Source of the DNA: Hymenobacter sp. H14-R3
GTDB lineage: Bacteria > Bacteroidota > Bacteroidia > Cytophagales > Hymenobacteraceae
Direction: 5' to 3'
NCBI RefSeq assembly: GCF_030063445.1
Contig: NZ_JASITD010000004.1
Span: forward strand, 236,660 to 300,659
DNA: 64,000 nt
A program made the translations under genes and the position numbers. Below the pieces are notes generated by a model that searched no databases, was not told where the DNA came from, and worked only from the letters and a program-made list of their open reading frames with translations. Below, one piece after another: positions 1-7,946 of the stretch (the first letter of the stretch is position 1; each line of letters begins with the position of its first letter).

Positions 1-380
1 TAGGCCACGCCCTGCTTGATGATTCGGCGGGCCACCACGCTTACCACATAGTAGTGCGAGGCTTGCCCCAGGCCGTTGGGCTCAAAATGCTCTTCGTAGC
101 CCACGCAGTAGGCTTCTTCGAGCACCAGCGTGAGCGGCAGCGACACGCCATCGAGGGCCTCAAACACTACCCGCGCCGGCAGAGCCATGTGCGGGCTGAA
201 GGCCCAGGTGGGCAGCAGCACGTCGTGGGGGCGGCTTGCCAGTACCAGGCGCAGTTCGCCGCTGGTGGGTTGTGCATTCACAATGCCCCGGTCGGTGGTT
301 TCCTGGTGCATATGCTGGGTGAGGCTGCGTACGACGTAGTCGGTATCCTGCACCCAAAAAGTAGCGGCGGCGGAATTCAT
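1..380 (-). CDS. tssD: TssD (Hcp-like) tube protein, partial at left edge
   Basis: The gene starts at ATG 380 (MNSAAATFWVQD...) and runs off the left edge, so its C-terminus is missing. About 126 residues are visible. The segment LEEAYCVGYEEHFEPNG closely matches the EAYCVGYTETFD segment of the clear TssD at 20964-21365, and the alternating strand pattern fits a Hcp beta-barrel. TssD of Bacteroidota T6SSiii stacks as hexamers to form the inner tube inside the TssB/TssC sheath and can carry small effectors. It is followed on the same strand by a second TssD-like gene upstream at 436-834, so the two probably share a transcript. The match is by eye to the paralog, and family membership is fairly sure. 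Confidence 0.75.
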   Translation of the reverse strand, partial: MNSAAATFWVQDTDYVVRSLTQHMHQETTDRGIVNAQPTSGELRLVLASRPHDVLLPTWAFSPHMALPARVVFEALDGVSLPLTLVLEEAYCVGYEEHFEPNGLGQASHYYVVSVVARRIIKQGVA

Positions 381-435
381 AACAAAAACGACAAAGGAGG
401 AAAAAAGGTACTAATAGCCCAAGCCAGCCAGTGGC

Positions 436-834
436 TTAGACCGGCCAGTGATTATCGATAACCAGCTCGCTCTCAATATGCAACTGCCGGGCAGTGAGCA
501 CTATAGTCATGCTACCCGCAAATTGCCCGTCGCCCCCGGCCGTGAAGTGAAGCTCCTGGCTCACGCACAGCGCATCCACAAACCGCAGGCTGCGGGCCGT
601 ACCCAGGCCATCGGGCGCATCGGCCACCAGCAGCCCGCTGAGCTGCTTGCGGGCGTCGGCCATCCAGGCATCGAGCAGCGGGTGTTGCAGCTTATCGATA
701 ACCAGGCTGATTTTGCCGGCCAGCACGCTATTTTGCGGCCGGCTCTGGGCATCGGTGAACTGCACAACAGCCCAGTGAAACTCCTGTACTATGAGTTCTT
801 CGCCTTCCAGATACAGCTTGGCCGAATGTGCCAT
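436..834 (-). CDS. tssD: TssD (Hcp-like) T6SS tube protein, divergent paralog
   Basis: This encodes 132 residues from ATG 834 (MAHSAKLYLEGEELIV). That start was chosen because the N-terminus then aligns with other TssD proteins; an upstream in-frame start at 912 would add an unlikely hydrophobic leader. The order of features is that of Bacteroidota TssD: a short first strand, a QSRPQNSVLAGKI segment matching KGRPSSVVQGAFI in the 20964 paralog, a central DAWMADARKQ helix, then a FVDALCVSQELHFTAGG strand pair. It would form or decorate the T6SS inner tube. Compared with the 20964 gene it is strongly diverged, which may reflect a specialised tube or a cargo-carrying version. It lies 55 bp upstream of the edge tssD on the same strand. 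Confidence 0.7.
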   Translation of the reverse strand: MAHSAKLYLEGEELIVQEFHWAVVQFTDAQSRPQNSVLAGKISLVIDKLQHPLLDAWMADARKQLSGLLVADAPDGLGTARSLRFVDALCVSQELHFTAGGDGQFAGSMTIVLTARQLHIESELVIDNHWPV

Positions 835-1104
835 AGTAAAAAATTTGTTTGAGGTAATTCTGAATAAAAGTAGTGCTATTAGGGCGGTTGCCAAGTCTGC
901 TAGGCCCACCAATGGCTAGCTATACCCGTACTACCATCTCAATAAGCCAGCTACCAAACATATGCGCTGCCTAATTGTCAGCCATATTCATGAGCGTTTA
1001 CGTAACGGATAACAGCGGCGGGGGTTATCTGGTAAAAGCATTAGCTTGCGCTGGGGCACCACCAAGCTTGGGTTGCCGGCACATAGTACTCAACTAGCTA
1101 CGTA

Positions 1105-2142
1105 ATGATTCCACCATTTATGGCGCGCCGCCCACCGGGAGACGCGCCCACCAAACCAACGCCACCCGCCACCGGCTGGGAGCAGGTGCGCCAGGGAATA
1201 GAGGCGGCCCGGCTTTACCAGGCCCTCGACTTGCAGGCCGCCGTGCAGGCCTGGGAGCTAACCCGCCCGGTGCAGCGGCTCACTCCCGTGCGCGCCGCGC
1301 GCCAGGATGGCCACCTGGCGTATGTGAAGCGCCAGCATTACGAAACCGCCCTGCATGGGGCGCAGGCCGCCCGCCTGGCGGCCGAAGCACGGGTGCAGTC
1401 CCGCATCACCTACGTCAGGACCGGGCCTACGCCCATTGAGCGGGCTATGCGGGAGGCCGCCGTGCGCGACCCCTTCGCCGCCGCCTGGGGGGCCGACCCC
1501 CTCAACCGGCAGATAGCCGTATCGGTACTCACCGTAGGAATGGGCCGGGTATTGGCTCCGGCCTCCGCCGGCGTTGCCAGGCTGGCGAGTCGGCTCACGT
1601 ACGCAAAGGCGCTTCGGGCAGGTGGTGAATTCGGCGTGCGGGCCCTCACTGACGGGGTCATTCAGTTTTTTGGCGGCCTGGCAGCGCACGATGGCAACTT
1701 CGAAGAAGCAGTGGGTGAAGTTAACATAACGTCGATGGGGATGGCCGGGCTGCCGGGCGACGGCCTGGGGCATTCCATTCGCAACAATTTGATTAGCAAT
1801 TCACTGGAGTGGAAGCTTGATTTTAAAGAGGGCACCAAGTTCGAACCCATGACCTTCGACCAGCCGGGCCTGCTGAACTTCGGCCAGAAGGTGGTCATTG
1901 GCGTGGGGGTAGACTACGCCACTGGCCGCCTCAATGCCATGGTGCAGCCCGCCCGGGGGGCGTCGTCCTCGGCCATTAAGCGGTCCCTTGACCCCAACAC
2001 GGTTTGGTTGCATCGGCAGCGCCTGCGGTACCTCAATATTTTTCTAAGGGGCACGGATGGCTTCAAGGTGTCGGGCGAGGCGGGGAGCAACCTGCTCGAA
2101 GACCAGATAAAGGCTATTTACAAAACCGATGAGCAACCATGA
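1105..2142 (+). CDS. Unknown 345-aa protein, candidate T6SS cargo
   Basis: I do not recognise this family. The 345-residue product has a charged, Arg/Ala-rich helical first third (about residues 20-115) and a weakly hydrophobic Gly/Ala segment around 130-165 (ISVLTVGMGRVLAPAS-like). A mixed C-terminal part includes FGQKVVIGVGVDYATGRLN. There is no signal peptide. Third-position GC is high and typical of the neighbours. Its stop overlaps the start of the next gene (ATGA), which suggests translational coupling as in toxin-immunity or paired genes. It lies between tssD-like genes and vgrG, so an effector or effector-loading role is a reasonable guess. No catalytic motif could be identified. Confidence 0.6.
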   Translation: MIPPFMARRPPGDAPTKPTPPATGWEQVRQGIEAARLYQALDLQAAVQAWELTRPVQRLTPVRAARQDGHLAYVKRQHYETALHGAQAARLAAEARVQSRITYVRTGPTPIERAMREAAVRDPFAAAWGADPLNRQIAVSVLTVGMGRVLAPASAGVARLASRLTYAKALRAGGEFGVRALTDGVIQFFGGLAAHDGNFEEAVGEVNITSMGMAGLPGDGLGHSIRNNLISNSLEWKLDFKEGTKFEPMTFDQPGLLNFGQKVVIGVGVDYATGRLNAMVQPARGASSSAIKRSLDPNTVWLHRQRLRYLNIFLRGTDGFKVSGEAGSNLLEDQIKAIYKTDEQP

Positions 2143-2558
2143 GCGGGTTTTTAGCGGCCGTGCGGGAGGTATGGTTGGAGGCACCCCTAAAACATACGCT
2201 TACCATACTGGGGCTGAGCGCGTTCATTGGCTACGGCTTCTACAACTACTACGTGCGGGGCGGCAAGCTGCGGCGGCACCACCGCTACACCATTGCCACG
2301 GTTTACAAAACGCACTGGTCGGTTAAAAGCGGCAAGTTTGCCGATAGCCGCTACCAAGTGCAGGGGCGCGACTACCTGGTGAGTGCCGATGCCGACAAGC
2401 TGGCCGGGCAGGAGCTCATCGGCCGGCGGTTTTTGGTAGAATACCATCCCCCCGACCCCACTATTAACGTATTGCTACTGGGGGCCCCCGTGCCCGACAG
2501 CCTGGCCACCGCCCCCCCCGATGGGTGGGCCCAGCCGCCCGTTACTATAGTTGAATGA
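2139..2558 (+). CDS. Small single-pass membrane protein, coupled to the 1105 gene
   Basis: This 139-residue protein has one membrane segment near the N-terminus (about residues 17-38, HTLTILGLSAFIGYGFYNYY). A basic RGGKLRRHHR stop-transfer follows, then a soluble domain of about 90 residues rich in strands (YQVQGRDYLVSADADKLAGQ, RRFLVEYHPPDP). The layout and the FLVEYHPPDP-type motif resemble a common family of small Bacteroidota membrane proteins of unknown function. The start overlaps the stop of the preceding gene by four bases. As the second gene of a coupled pair beside vgrG, it could be a membrane-anchored immunity protein, but this is only an inference from position. Confidence 0.6.
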   Translation: MSGFLAAVREVWLEAPLKHTLTILGLSAFIGYGFYNYYVRGGKLRRHHRYTIATVYKTHWSVKSGKFADSRYQVQGRDYLVSADADKLAGQELIGRRFLVEYHPPDPTINVLLLGAPVPDSLATAPPDGWAQPPVTIVE

Positions 2559-2622
2559 AGGTAGCACGCAGCGTTCTTGTCTTACTTTCGTCTTCCGTCT
2601 TTCCTCCCCCGTTCCTTTTTTC

Positions 2623-4368
2623 ATGTCGTATCCCGTAAAAGTGAGTGTGCAGGTGGCTGGGGTTGCCGACCCCTCGTCGGCCCTGGCCGACTACCACCAC
2701 CTGACCCTGCAGCAGCACGCGCTCACCCACCACACCTTTACCCTCGACTTTGCGTGCGATACCCTGGGTAAGGCCCTGGGTATCAAGCCCGAGTTGGTGC
2801 CCATTCAGGCGCACACCCGCCTCAGCGGCAAGGACATTACCATCGGCTGGACGAGCCGGCTGGCCAGCGCCGCCGGGCGCTCGTTTCAGTTCAAGGGTAT
2901 CATCACCGACATCTGCATTCGCACCGATGCCGACCTGGTCAACTACTACCACCTGAGTGGGTACAGCCCCACGTTTTTGCTGGAAGACGGCACCCAGAGC
3001 CGCACGTTCGTCAAGAAGTCGCTGCCCACCATTTTCGATCAGGTGCTGGCGGCCTACCCCGGCAACGCGTTTGCCAGGCAGCTCAGCGCCCAGGGCTCGC
3101 AGGTGCTGCCCTACGTGGTGCAGTACCAGGAAACCAACTTCCATTTTCTGAGCCGCCTGGCCGCGGCGCAGGGCGAGTGGTTTTACTACGATGGCACGAC
3201 GCTGCGGCTGGGTGGCGAACAGGCCCCGCTCATTGCCTTTCGCAGCAGCGGGGCGCAGGTATTCAGCCTGGCCATGCGCCTGCAGCCCAGCACCACGCAG
3301 GGGGCGGCCTACAACTACCGCACCCACGCCCCGCTGGCGGCCACGGCCGCGGCCCCGGCGGCGGGCTACGCACTGAGCCAGTTTGCGGTGCAGCACTCGG
3401 CGGCCCTGTTCACCCAGCCCCAGCGGCTGGTGGTGGGCCCGCAGGGGCGCGACCAGGCCCAGTTGCAGCGGGCCCTGGACGGGCTGGCCGCCAGGCAGGC
3501 GGGCAGCCAGGTGACGCTTACGGGGCAGGGCGAGGCCTTCGACACGCGGCCGGGTAGCGTGCTGGACGTGCAGGACGCGGCGGGGGCGTCGTACGGCAAG
3601 TTCCGGGTGCTGTCAGTGGTGCACACGCTGGACGGGGACGGCAACTACCAGAACCGCTTCGAGGCCCTGCCCGAGGGGGCCACCGGCCCGCCGCCCAACC
3701 CCTACTGCGCCCCGCCGGGTGCCCAGCCCGAGCTGGCGCAGGTGCTTGACCTGGCGGACCCCAAGCAGCTGGGGCGGGTGCGGGTGCGCTACTACTGGGG
3801 CGTGGCGCAGGCCAGCGAGGCGGAGAGCGGGTGGCTGCGGGTGAGCACGCCGTACGCGGGCGACGGGAAGGGGCAGTTGTTCACGCCGGAGGTGGGCAGT
3901 CAGGTGCTGGTGGGCTACGAGCAGGGGCGGGCCGAGTTTCCGGTGGTGCTGGGCAACCTGTTTCACGCCCGCAACCCGGCCGGGGCCAAGTACAGCCACG
4001 GGCCGGGCGGGGGCGAGGTGAAGGGCATCCAGACGCTGGCGGGCAACCGCCTCACGTTTCACGACAAGAAGGGGGAGGAGAAGATTGTTATCACCAGCGG
4101 CCAGCAGAAGGAGACGGTGCTGGAAATCTCCTTCAAGGGCCAGGGCCGGATTGAAATTAAGACGGCGGGTGATATCAGCCTGCGCGCGGGCCAGAACGTG
4201 CGCATCGAGGCCGGTAAAAAAATGAGTCTGAAAGCCGATGAGCTGACGCTGGAAGCCAAAACCATTCAGGCGAAGGCCGATTCGACGGTGGAGGTGGGCG
4301 CGGCCGGTGCCCAGTTGAAGATGGCGGGCGCTTCCACGCAAATCAAAGGCACTCTCACGCAAGGATAA
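2623..4368 (+). CDS. vgrG: VgrG spike protein (TssI)
   Basis: This is the only complete VgrG in the window, 581 residues from ATG 2623 (MSYPVKVSVQVAG); the upstream ATG 2551 gives a non-homologous leader. The N-terminal two thirds is the gp27-like phage tail hub region, and the VQYQETNFHFLSRLAAAQGEWFYYD core is diagnostic of VgrG/GPD proteins. Next comes the OB/gp5-like part (LGRVRVRYYWG, GWLRVSTPYAGDGKG, LVGYEQGRAEFPVVLGNLFH). The C-terminus is a beta-helix needle of short repeats (ISLRAGQNVRIEAGKKMSLKA). It forms the membrane-puncturing tip. The DUF4280 effector starts six bases after its stop, so that effector probably sits on this spike. Its last 500 bp recur at 10466-11009. Confidence 0.95.
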   Translation: MSYPVKVSVQVAGVADPSSALADYHHLTLQQHALTHHTFTLDFACDTLGKALGIKPELVPIQAHTRLSGKDITIGWTSRLASAAGRSFQFKGIITDICIRTDADLVNYYHLSGYSPTFLLEDGTQSRTFVKKSLPTIFDQVLAAYPGNAFARQLSAQGSQVLPYVVQYQETNFHFLSRLAAAQGEWFYYDGTTLRLGGEQAPLIAFRSSGAQVFSLAMRLQPSTTQGAAYNYRTHAPLAATAAAPAAGYALSQFAVQHSAALFTQPQRLVVGPQGRDQAQLQRALDGLAARQAGSQVTLTGQGEAFDTRPGSVLDVQDAAGASYGKFRVLSVVHTLDGDGNYQNRFEALPEGATGPPPNPYCAPPGAQPELAQVLDLADPKQLGRVRVRYYWGVAQASEAESGWLRVSTPYAGDGKGQLFTPEVGSQVLVGYEQGRAEFPVVLGNLFHARNPAGAKYSHGPGGGEVKGIQTLAGNRLTFHDKKGEEKIVITSGQQKETVLEISFKGQGRIEIKTAGDISLRAGQNVRIEAGKKMSLKADELTLEAKTIQAKADSTVEVGAAGAQLKMAGASTQIKGTLTQG

Positions 4369-4650
4369 CCCGCGATGCCTCATACCGATTATGTTGTCAA
4401 TCTGGCGATAGTGAAGTGCTCGATGGGCACGCTGCCGCTGCCGTTTCTGGTGACGAGCCAAGTGGTGCACCTGGTCAACAACGTCCTGGCCGTGGCCACG
4501 GAGCTGGACCGGGCTCCGCTCGTGAATATTCCGTGCTTTGGCATCTGCCAGCAACTCACCAAACTGGCCAGCGGGGTGCCCACGCCTTGTGTGCCGGTGC
4601 CCACGGGCTGGAAGGGAGCCAACCCGGCCCGCAAAATCACGGGCCTCAAG
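3865..4650 (+). repeat. Direct repeat copy A: vgrG 3' end plus DUF4280 5' end
   Basis: This stretch is nearly identical to 10466-11291 (copy B). The offset is 6601 bp before and 6641 bp after a 40-bp insertion in copy B. It covers the VgrG needle and the first 90 or so codons of the effector. Differences are few: for example, LTFHDKK is ITFLEKK in copy B, and one silent change lies in the NNVLAV segment. Beyond about 4638 the two copies drift to clearly lower identity. Confidence 0.9.
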
Positions 4651-5367
4651 CCGCTGCTCGAAAAAGCCACCTGCCAGTGCGTGCTCGGCGGTACTATCTC
4701 GTTCCAGAGCTCGGGGCAGGTAGGGGCGGCCAGGTTCCAGACGGGCCCCAACTTTATCATGCTCGCGGCGGGCAGTGTCGGTGGCTGGAACAAGGTGCTG
4801 AATCAGCCCTTAGCGCCCGACCACGAGTATCTGGTAGACAACTACCTCTACTCGACCGACAGCCAGGGGCGGGTAGCGAAGGTGCGAGGCGATTTGGAGG
4901 ACCAGGAGCACAAGCGCCACCCGACCCAGCAGATGGCCTCGGTGCGCCTCAAGGACGGGCAGCACAACACGGCCTTCGTAGCCGACCCGCGGGCCAAGGG
5001 CACCAAGCTGGCTAAGCTGCGCAACGGGCAGCCCAACCCGGCTTTCGTGCCCGACCCGCGCCAGCCCCAGCAGCAGCGCGAGTTCTCGGACGACGGGGGC
5101 CACCTGCTGGCCTCCCTGTTCAACGGGCCGGGCGAACAGTTCAACTACGTGCCCATGGCCAGCAGCCTCAATCAGGCCGGCGGCGGCTGGTATCAGCTGG
5201 AGCAGGAGTGGAAACAAGCCTTGCGGGGTAGAAACCCACCGCCCCCGCTTCCCAAAAAGGTAGATGTTGAAATTGAGCTTCAGTATGCCACTGATAAAAG
5301 ACCAACAGGTTTCAATGTACGATACTGGATTGATGGCAAGAAGAAAAAAAGGTTTTTTCCTAATTAA
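4375..5367 (+). CDS. T6SS effector 1: DUF4280 PAAR-like + Endonuclea_NS_2-type nuclease
   Basis: This is a 330-residue two-domain effector. Residues 1-115 match DUF4280, a PAAR-like VgrG cap, with its conserved cysteines (VKCSMG, IPCFGICQQ, PTPCVPVP, TCQCVLGG). Residues about 145-330 resemble the DNA/RNA non-specific endonuclease type found as toxin tips. They contain HEYLVDNYLYSTDSQGRV, then DDGGHLLASLFNGPGEQFNYVPM with the probable catalytic His, and YWIDG near the end. A linker repeats a K-DGQ-N--F--DPR unit twice. Starting six bases after vgrG, it is probably loaded on that spike. Base composition becomes AT-rich in the last 130 bp, continuing into the immunity gene. The nuclease assignment rests on motif recognition. 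Confidence 0.85.
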   Translation: MPHTDYVVNLAIVKCSMGTLPLPFLVTSQVVHLVNNVLAVATELDRAPLVNIPCFGICQQLTKLASGVPTPCVPVPTGWKGANPARKITGLKPLLEKATCQCVLGGTISFQSSGQVGAARFQTGPNFIMLAAGSVGGWNKVLNQPLAPDHEYLVDNYLYSTDSQGRVAKVRGDLEDQEHKRHPTQQMASVRLKDGQHNTAFVADPRAKGTKLAKLRNGQPNPAFVPDPRQPQQQREFSDDGGHLLASLFNGPGEQFNYVPMASSLNQAGGGWYQLEQEWKQALRGRNPPPPLPKKVDVEIELQYATDKRPTGFNVRYWIDGKKKKRFFPN

Positions 5368-5388
5368 TGTTAATAAATCAACTGTCCA

Positions 5389-6180
5389 GTGATTTCAGCA
5401 AAAGAGATTTACGCTTTTATTGGTAAAATTATTGCCGATGATATTCAGGACGAATGGCAACAGGCGATTTTAAATGTGGAGCGTTTAGAAGATAGTGTAG
5501 GATGCGACGGCTACTATACTAATGAGACAGGTGATAAAACGGATTTAGAATTGGAAGCAGAGGGTTTCGACCTGCAGTTTTCAAGCCGAATTCAGGCGTT
5601 ATATAGCATCACGACATCAGAAGAAAGTAACCGTTGGAACCGTTTGCGCTACACGCTTTATGCAAATAATAGTTTTGAAGTAGATTTCATCTGGGACGAG
5701 GATTTTGCCGAAGAAATGGCCTACATCAACTCCACGACGCAGGTGCCCGAGCCCCAGCGGGCGAATGGGCTGGACTTTCTCAAGCAGCGCCAGCTAGAGC
5801 GTAAAACCCGGCACCTCTACGACACCCTGGCCCTGGCCCTGCTGCGCAACGCGCCGACCAGCGGCTCGCCCTGGCAGCAACTGGTGCTCACCCTCACCCA
5901 GCCCCCGCTTCACTACGAGGCCCACACCGAGCGCACGCCTGCCCCCCGCGCCCCCGTCCAGCGCCAGGCCCTGCTGCTGCTGGGCGAGCACGAGGCGGTG
6001 GAGGCCCTGGTCGAGTTAACAGAAAAGGGCGACCACCTGGGCTGGGAGCGCGCGCAGGTGGTGGTGCAGCCCACGGGAGCGTACCGCTTCAGCTTCGAGT
6101 GGGCGGGGGCCCCCGCCTACAAGCTGCCCCGCCACTACCACCGCGACGGGCAGGCAACGCCCCCCGAGTCGCCAGCTTAG
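5389..6180 (+). CDS. YezG-like immunity protein for effector 1
   Basis: This 263-residue protein starts at GTG 5389; a nearby ATG at 5367 is out of frame. It shows two YezG/DUF600-like halves. The N-terminal half begins IYAFIGKIIADDIQDEWQQ and contains NRWNRLRYTLYANNSFEVDF; the C-terminal half has WERAQVVVQPTGAYRFSFEW. YezG neutralises the nuclease tip of YeeF in Bacillus, and the neighbouring effector carries the same type of nuclease, so cognate immunity is likely. The 5' 300 bp is AT-rich and poorly conserved against the 12043 paralog, while the 3' half is GC-rich and well conserved. This suggests that the first half sets specificity. It is followed without a gap by a vgrG fragment. Confidence 0.75.
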   Translation: MISAKEIYAFIGKIIADDIQDEWQQAILNVERLEDSVGCDGYYTNETGDKTDLELEAEGFDLQFSSRIQALYSITTSEESNRWNRLRYTLYANNSFEVDFIWDEDFAEEMAYINSTTQVPEPQRANGLDFLKQRQLERKTRHLYDTLALALLRNAPTSGSPWQQLVLTLTQPPLHYEAHTERTPAPRAPVQRQALLLLGEHEAVEALVELTEKGDHLGWERAQVVVQPTGAYRFSFEWAGAPAYKLPRHYHRDGQATPPESPA

Positions 6181-6756
6181 CCAGGGCCAAGGCCGCAGGA
6201 GGCCGAGAGTGGCTGGATGCGGGTGAGCACGCCGTACTCGGGCAATGGCAAGGGGCAGCTCTTCACGCCGGAGAAGGAGTCGCAGGTGCTGGTGGGCTAC
6301 GAGCAGGGGCAGGCCGAGTTTCCGGTGGTGCTGGGCAACCTGTTTCATCCCCAGAACCCGCAGCAGGCCAAGTACAGCCATGGGCCGGGCGGGGGCGAAA
6401 TGAAGGGCATTCAGACGCTGGCCGGCAACCGCCTCACGTTTCACGACAAAAAGGGGGAGGAAAAGATTGTCATCACCAGCGGCAAGCAGAAAGAGACGGT
6501 GCTGGAAATCAGCTTCAAGGGTAAAGGCAAGATTGAAATTAAGACGGCGGGCGACATTAGCCTGGCTGCCGGCCAGAACGTAAGTATTGAAGCGGGCGAG
6601 AACGTGGTCATCAAGGCCAAGAAGAAGTTGGTGCTGGAGGCGGAGGAGGTAAGCAGCACCAGCGGCCAGGCCACGGCCATCACGGCCGGCGGCAAGGCCA
6701 CGCTGGCCGGCAGCAGCGGGGTGGACGTGAAGGGGGTTCTCAACCAAAGCGCCTAG
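6181..6756 (+). pseudogene. vgrG 3' fragment (VgrG-C piece 2)
   Basis: The fragment encodes only the end of VgrG: PQEAESGWMRVSTPYSGNGKG, VLVGYEQGQAEFPVVLGNLFH, the LTFHDKKGEEKIVITSG core and the beta-helix needle. Its tail (ENVVIKAKKKLVLEAEE... SSGVDVKGVLNQSA) differs from the full vgrG. The hub domain is missing, so it cannot form a normal spike. VgrG-like sequence starts directly after the TAG at 6178-6180 and in the same frame as the immunity gene. The first internal start is ATG 6217, which would give a 179-residue product. The next effector starts five bases after its stop. It may be translated as an adaptor or be pure recombination scar. Confidence 0.85.
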
Positions 6757-6761
6757 CAGCC

Positions 6762-7946
6762 ATGAAACAGTATTTCGTCATCTCCGGGGCGCGCCTGAGT
6801 TGCGACCAGTCTCCGCTGCCCAGTTTCTTTTCTGCCGTCAACACCTGGAAAATTAACAATAAAGGGGTTGGTCGCCTCACGGATTTCATTCCATTCCTGA
6901 ATGTTTTGTCCTTTGGACTGCCGTGCAAGATGCTGACGCAGGCGGCGAGCGGGGTGCCCACGCCCTGCATCCCGTTTCCGCTGCCCTGGCAGGGCACCCA
7001 CGAAAAAGGCAAGGGCCAGCAGTTACGGGCCCTGCTGGACACCTCCAGCTGCCGCTGTGCCTTTGGGGGCAAGATAACGGTGGCCGACGCGGGCCAGCAA
7101 ATCGGCTGCTACGACGGGCCAGTGCTGGCCGTGGCCGACCCCCCGGCCACTGAGGTGGCGGGCTCGGCCGCCAATATCGTGGTTTACCACCCCCCCGATA
7201 AAAACACTGCCCCGACGGCGGCCCATGACAAACAACTCAAGGCGGTCGAAAAGATAATCAACCAGCCGGAGCTGCTGCGGCCCAACACGTTTTTTCTGGT
7301 GGGCCAGCACCTCTACGTTACCGACGCACTGGGCCGGGTGGTGAAAGTCAAGGGCCGGCTGCCCTTGCCCGTATCGCCGCCGCGGGGCCAGCCCAAGCCC
7401 AAGCCCGTGCGCAACGAGACGGCCCAAGGGACCTCCGTGCGCTACAAGGATGGGCTGCGAAACGCAAAGTGGAGGGGACCAGACAAGCGCACCCCAGACC
7501 AGAAAAAAAAGGGCCACCAGGACTACATCCCGGACCCGCGGCCGCTGGATGAACAAAAAGAGTATTTTGACCAGGGGGGCCACCTGATTGGGGCCTCTTT
7601 CGAGGGCACCCCGTTCCACCTCAACTACGTGGCCCAGCACGAAGACCAGAACCAGGCCCGCACCGGGGTGGAAAACTGGAATGCCATGGAGGGCCGGCAG
7701 CGGAAAGCCTTAGCAGCTGGCAAGCACGTATACGTGGAATACGAGATGCAGCACCCGCTCGCCGGGCCGCCGGGCTCGAAGGGGTTTGGGGGCTACACTG
7801 GCAAAGAATTGGCTCCAAATGGCGACACAGTACTCAAATCTCCAGACCCAAAAACCCAGCGCGACTTTTCCCTGCGTCCAGACAGTTTCCTCACCAGAAC
7901 GTGGATTGCAGGCCGATTAGACGAGCAACCATACCCCAACTCATAA
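6762..7946 (+). CDS. T6SS effector 2: DUF4280 PAAR-like + Endonuclea_NS_2-type nuclease
   Basis: This 394-residue effector is only distantly related to effectors 1 and 3. Residues 1-115 are DUF4280 (GARLSCDQS, FGLPCKMLTQAASGVPTPCIPF, SSCRCAFGGKITVADAGQQ). A longer linker, rich in Pro/Lys/Arg, precedes the tip. The tip at about 170-390 has LVGQHLYVTDALGRVVKVKG, then YFDQGGHLIGASFEGTPFHLNYV with the probable catalytic His, and VYVEYEMQHPL. The C-terminus is extended relative to effectors 1 and 3. It begins five bases after the vgrG fragment and its stop overlaps the next start (TAATG), so effector and immunity are translationally coupled. Base composition is uniformly GC-rich, unlike the other two tips. 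Confidence 0.82.
   Translation: MKQYFVISGARLSCDQSPLPSFFSAVNTWKINNKGVGRLTDFIPFLNVLSFGLPCKMLTQAASGVPTPCIPFPLPWQGTHEKGKGQQLRALLDTSSCRCAFGGKITVADAGQQIGCYDGPVLAVADPPATEVAGSAANIVVYHPPDKNTAPTAAHDKQLKAVEKIINQPELLRPNTFFLVGQHLYVTDALGRVVKVKGRLPLPVSPPRGQPKPKPVRNETAQGTSVRYKDGLRNAKWRGPDKRTPDQKKKGHQDYIPDPRPLDEQKEYFDQGGHLIGASFEGTPFHLNYVAQHEDQNQARTGVENWNAMEGRQRKALAAGKHVYVEYEMQHPLAGPPGSKGFGGYTGKELAPNGDTVLKSPDPKTQRDFSLRPDSFLTRTWIAGRLDEQPYPNS

Noticed and set aside
54..461. Plus-strand reading of 135 residues at the left edge
   Set aside because: It lies opposite the tssD-like gene and has no protein-like pattern; the minus-strand reading matches a family.
2545..4554. Long minus-strand readings opposite vgrG and effector 1
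   Set aside because: They are His/Arg/Gly-rich antisense shadows of GC-rich genes, with no motif.
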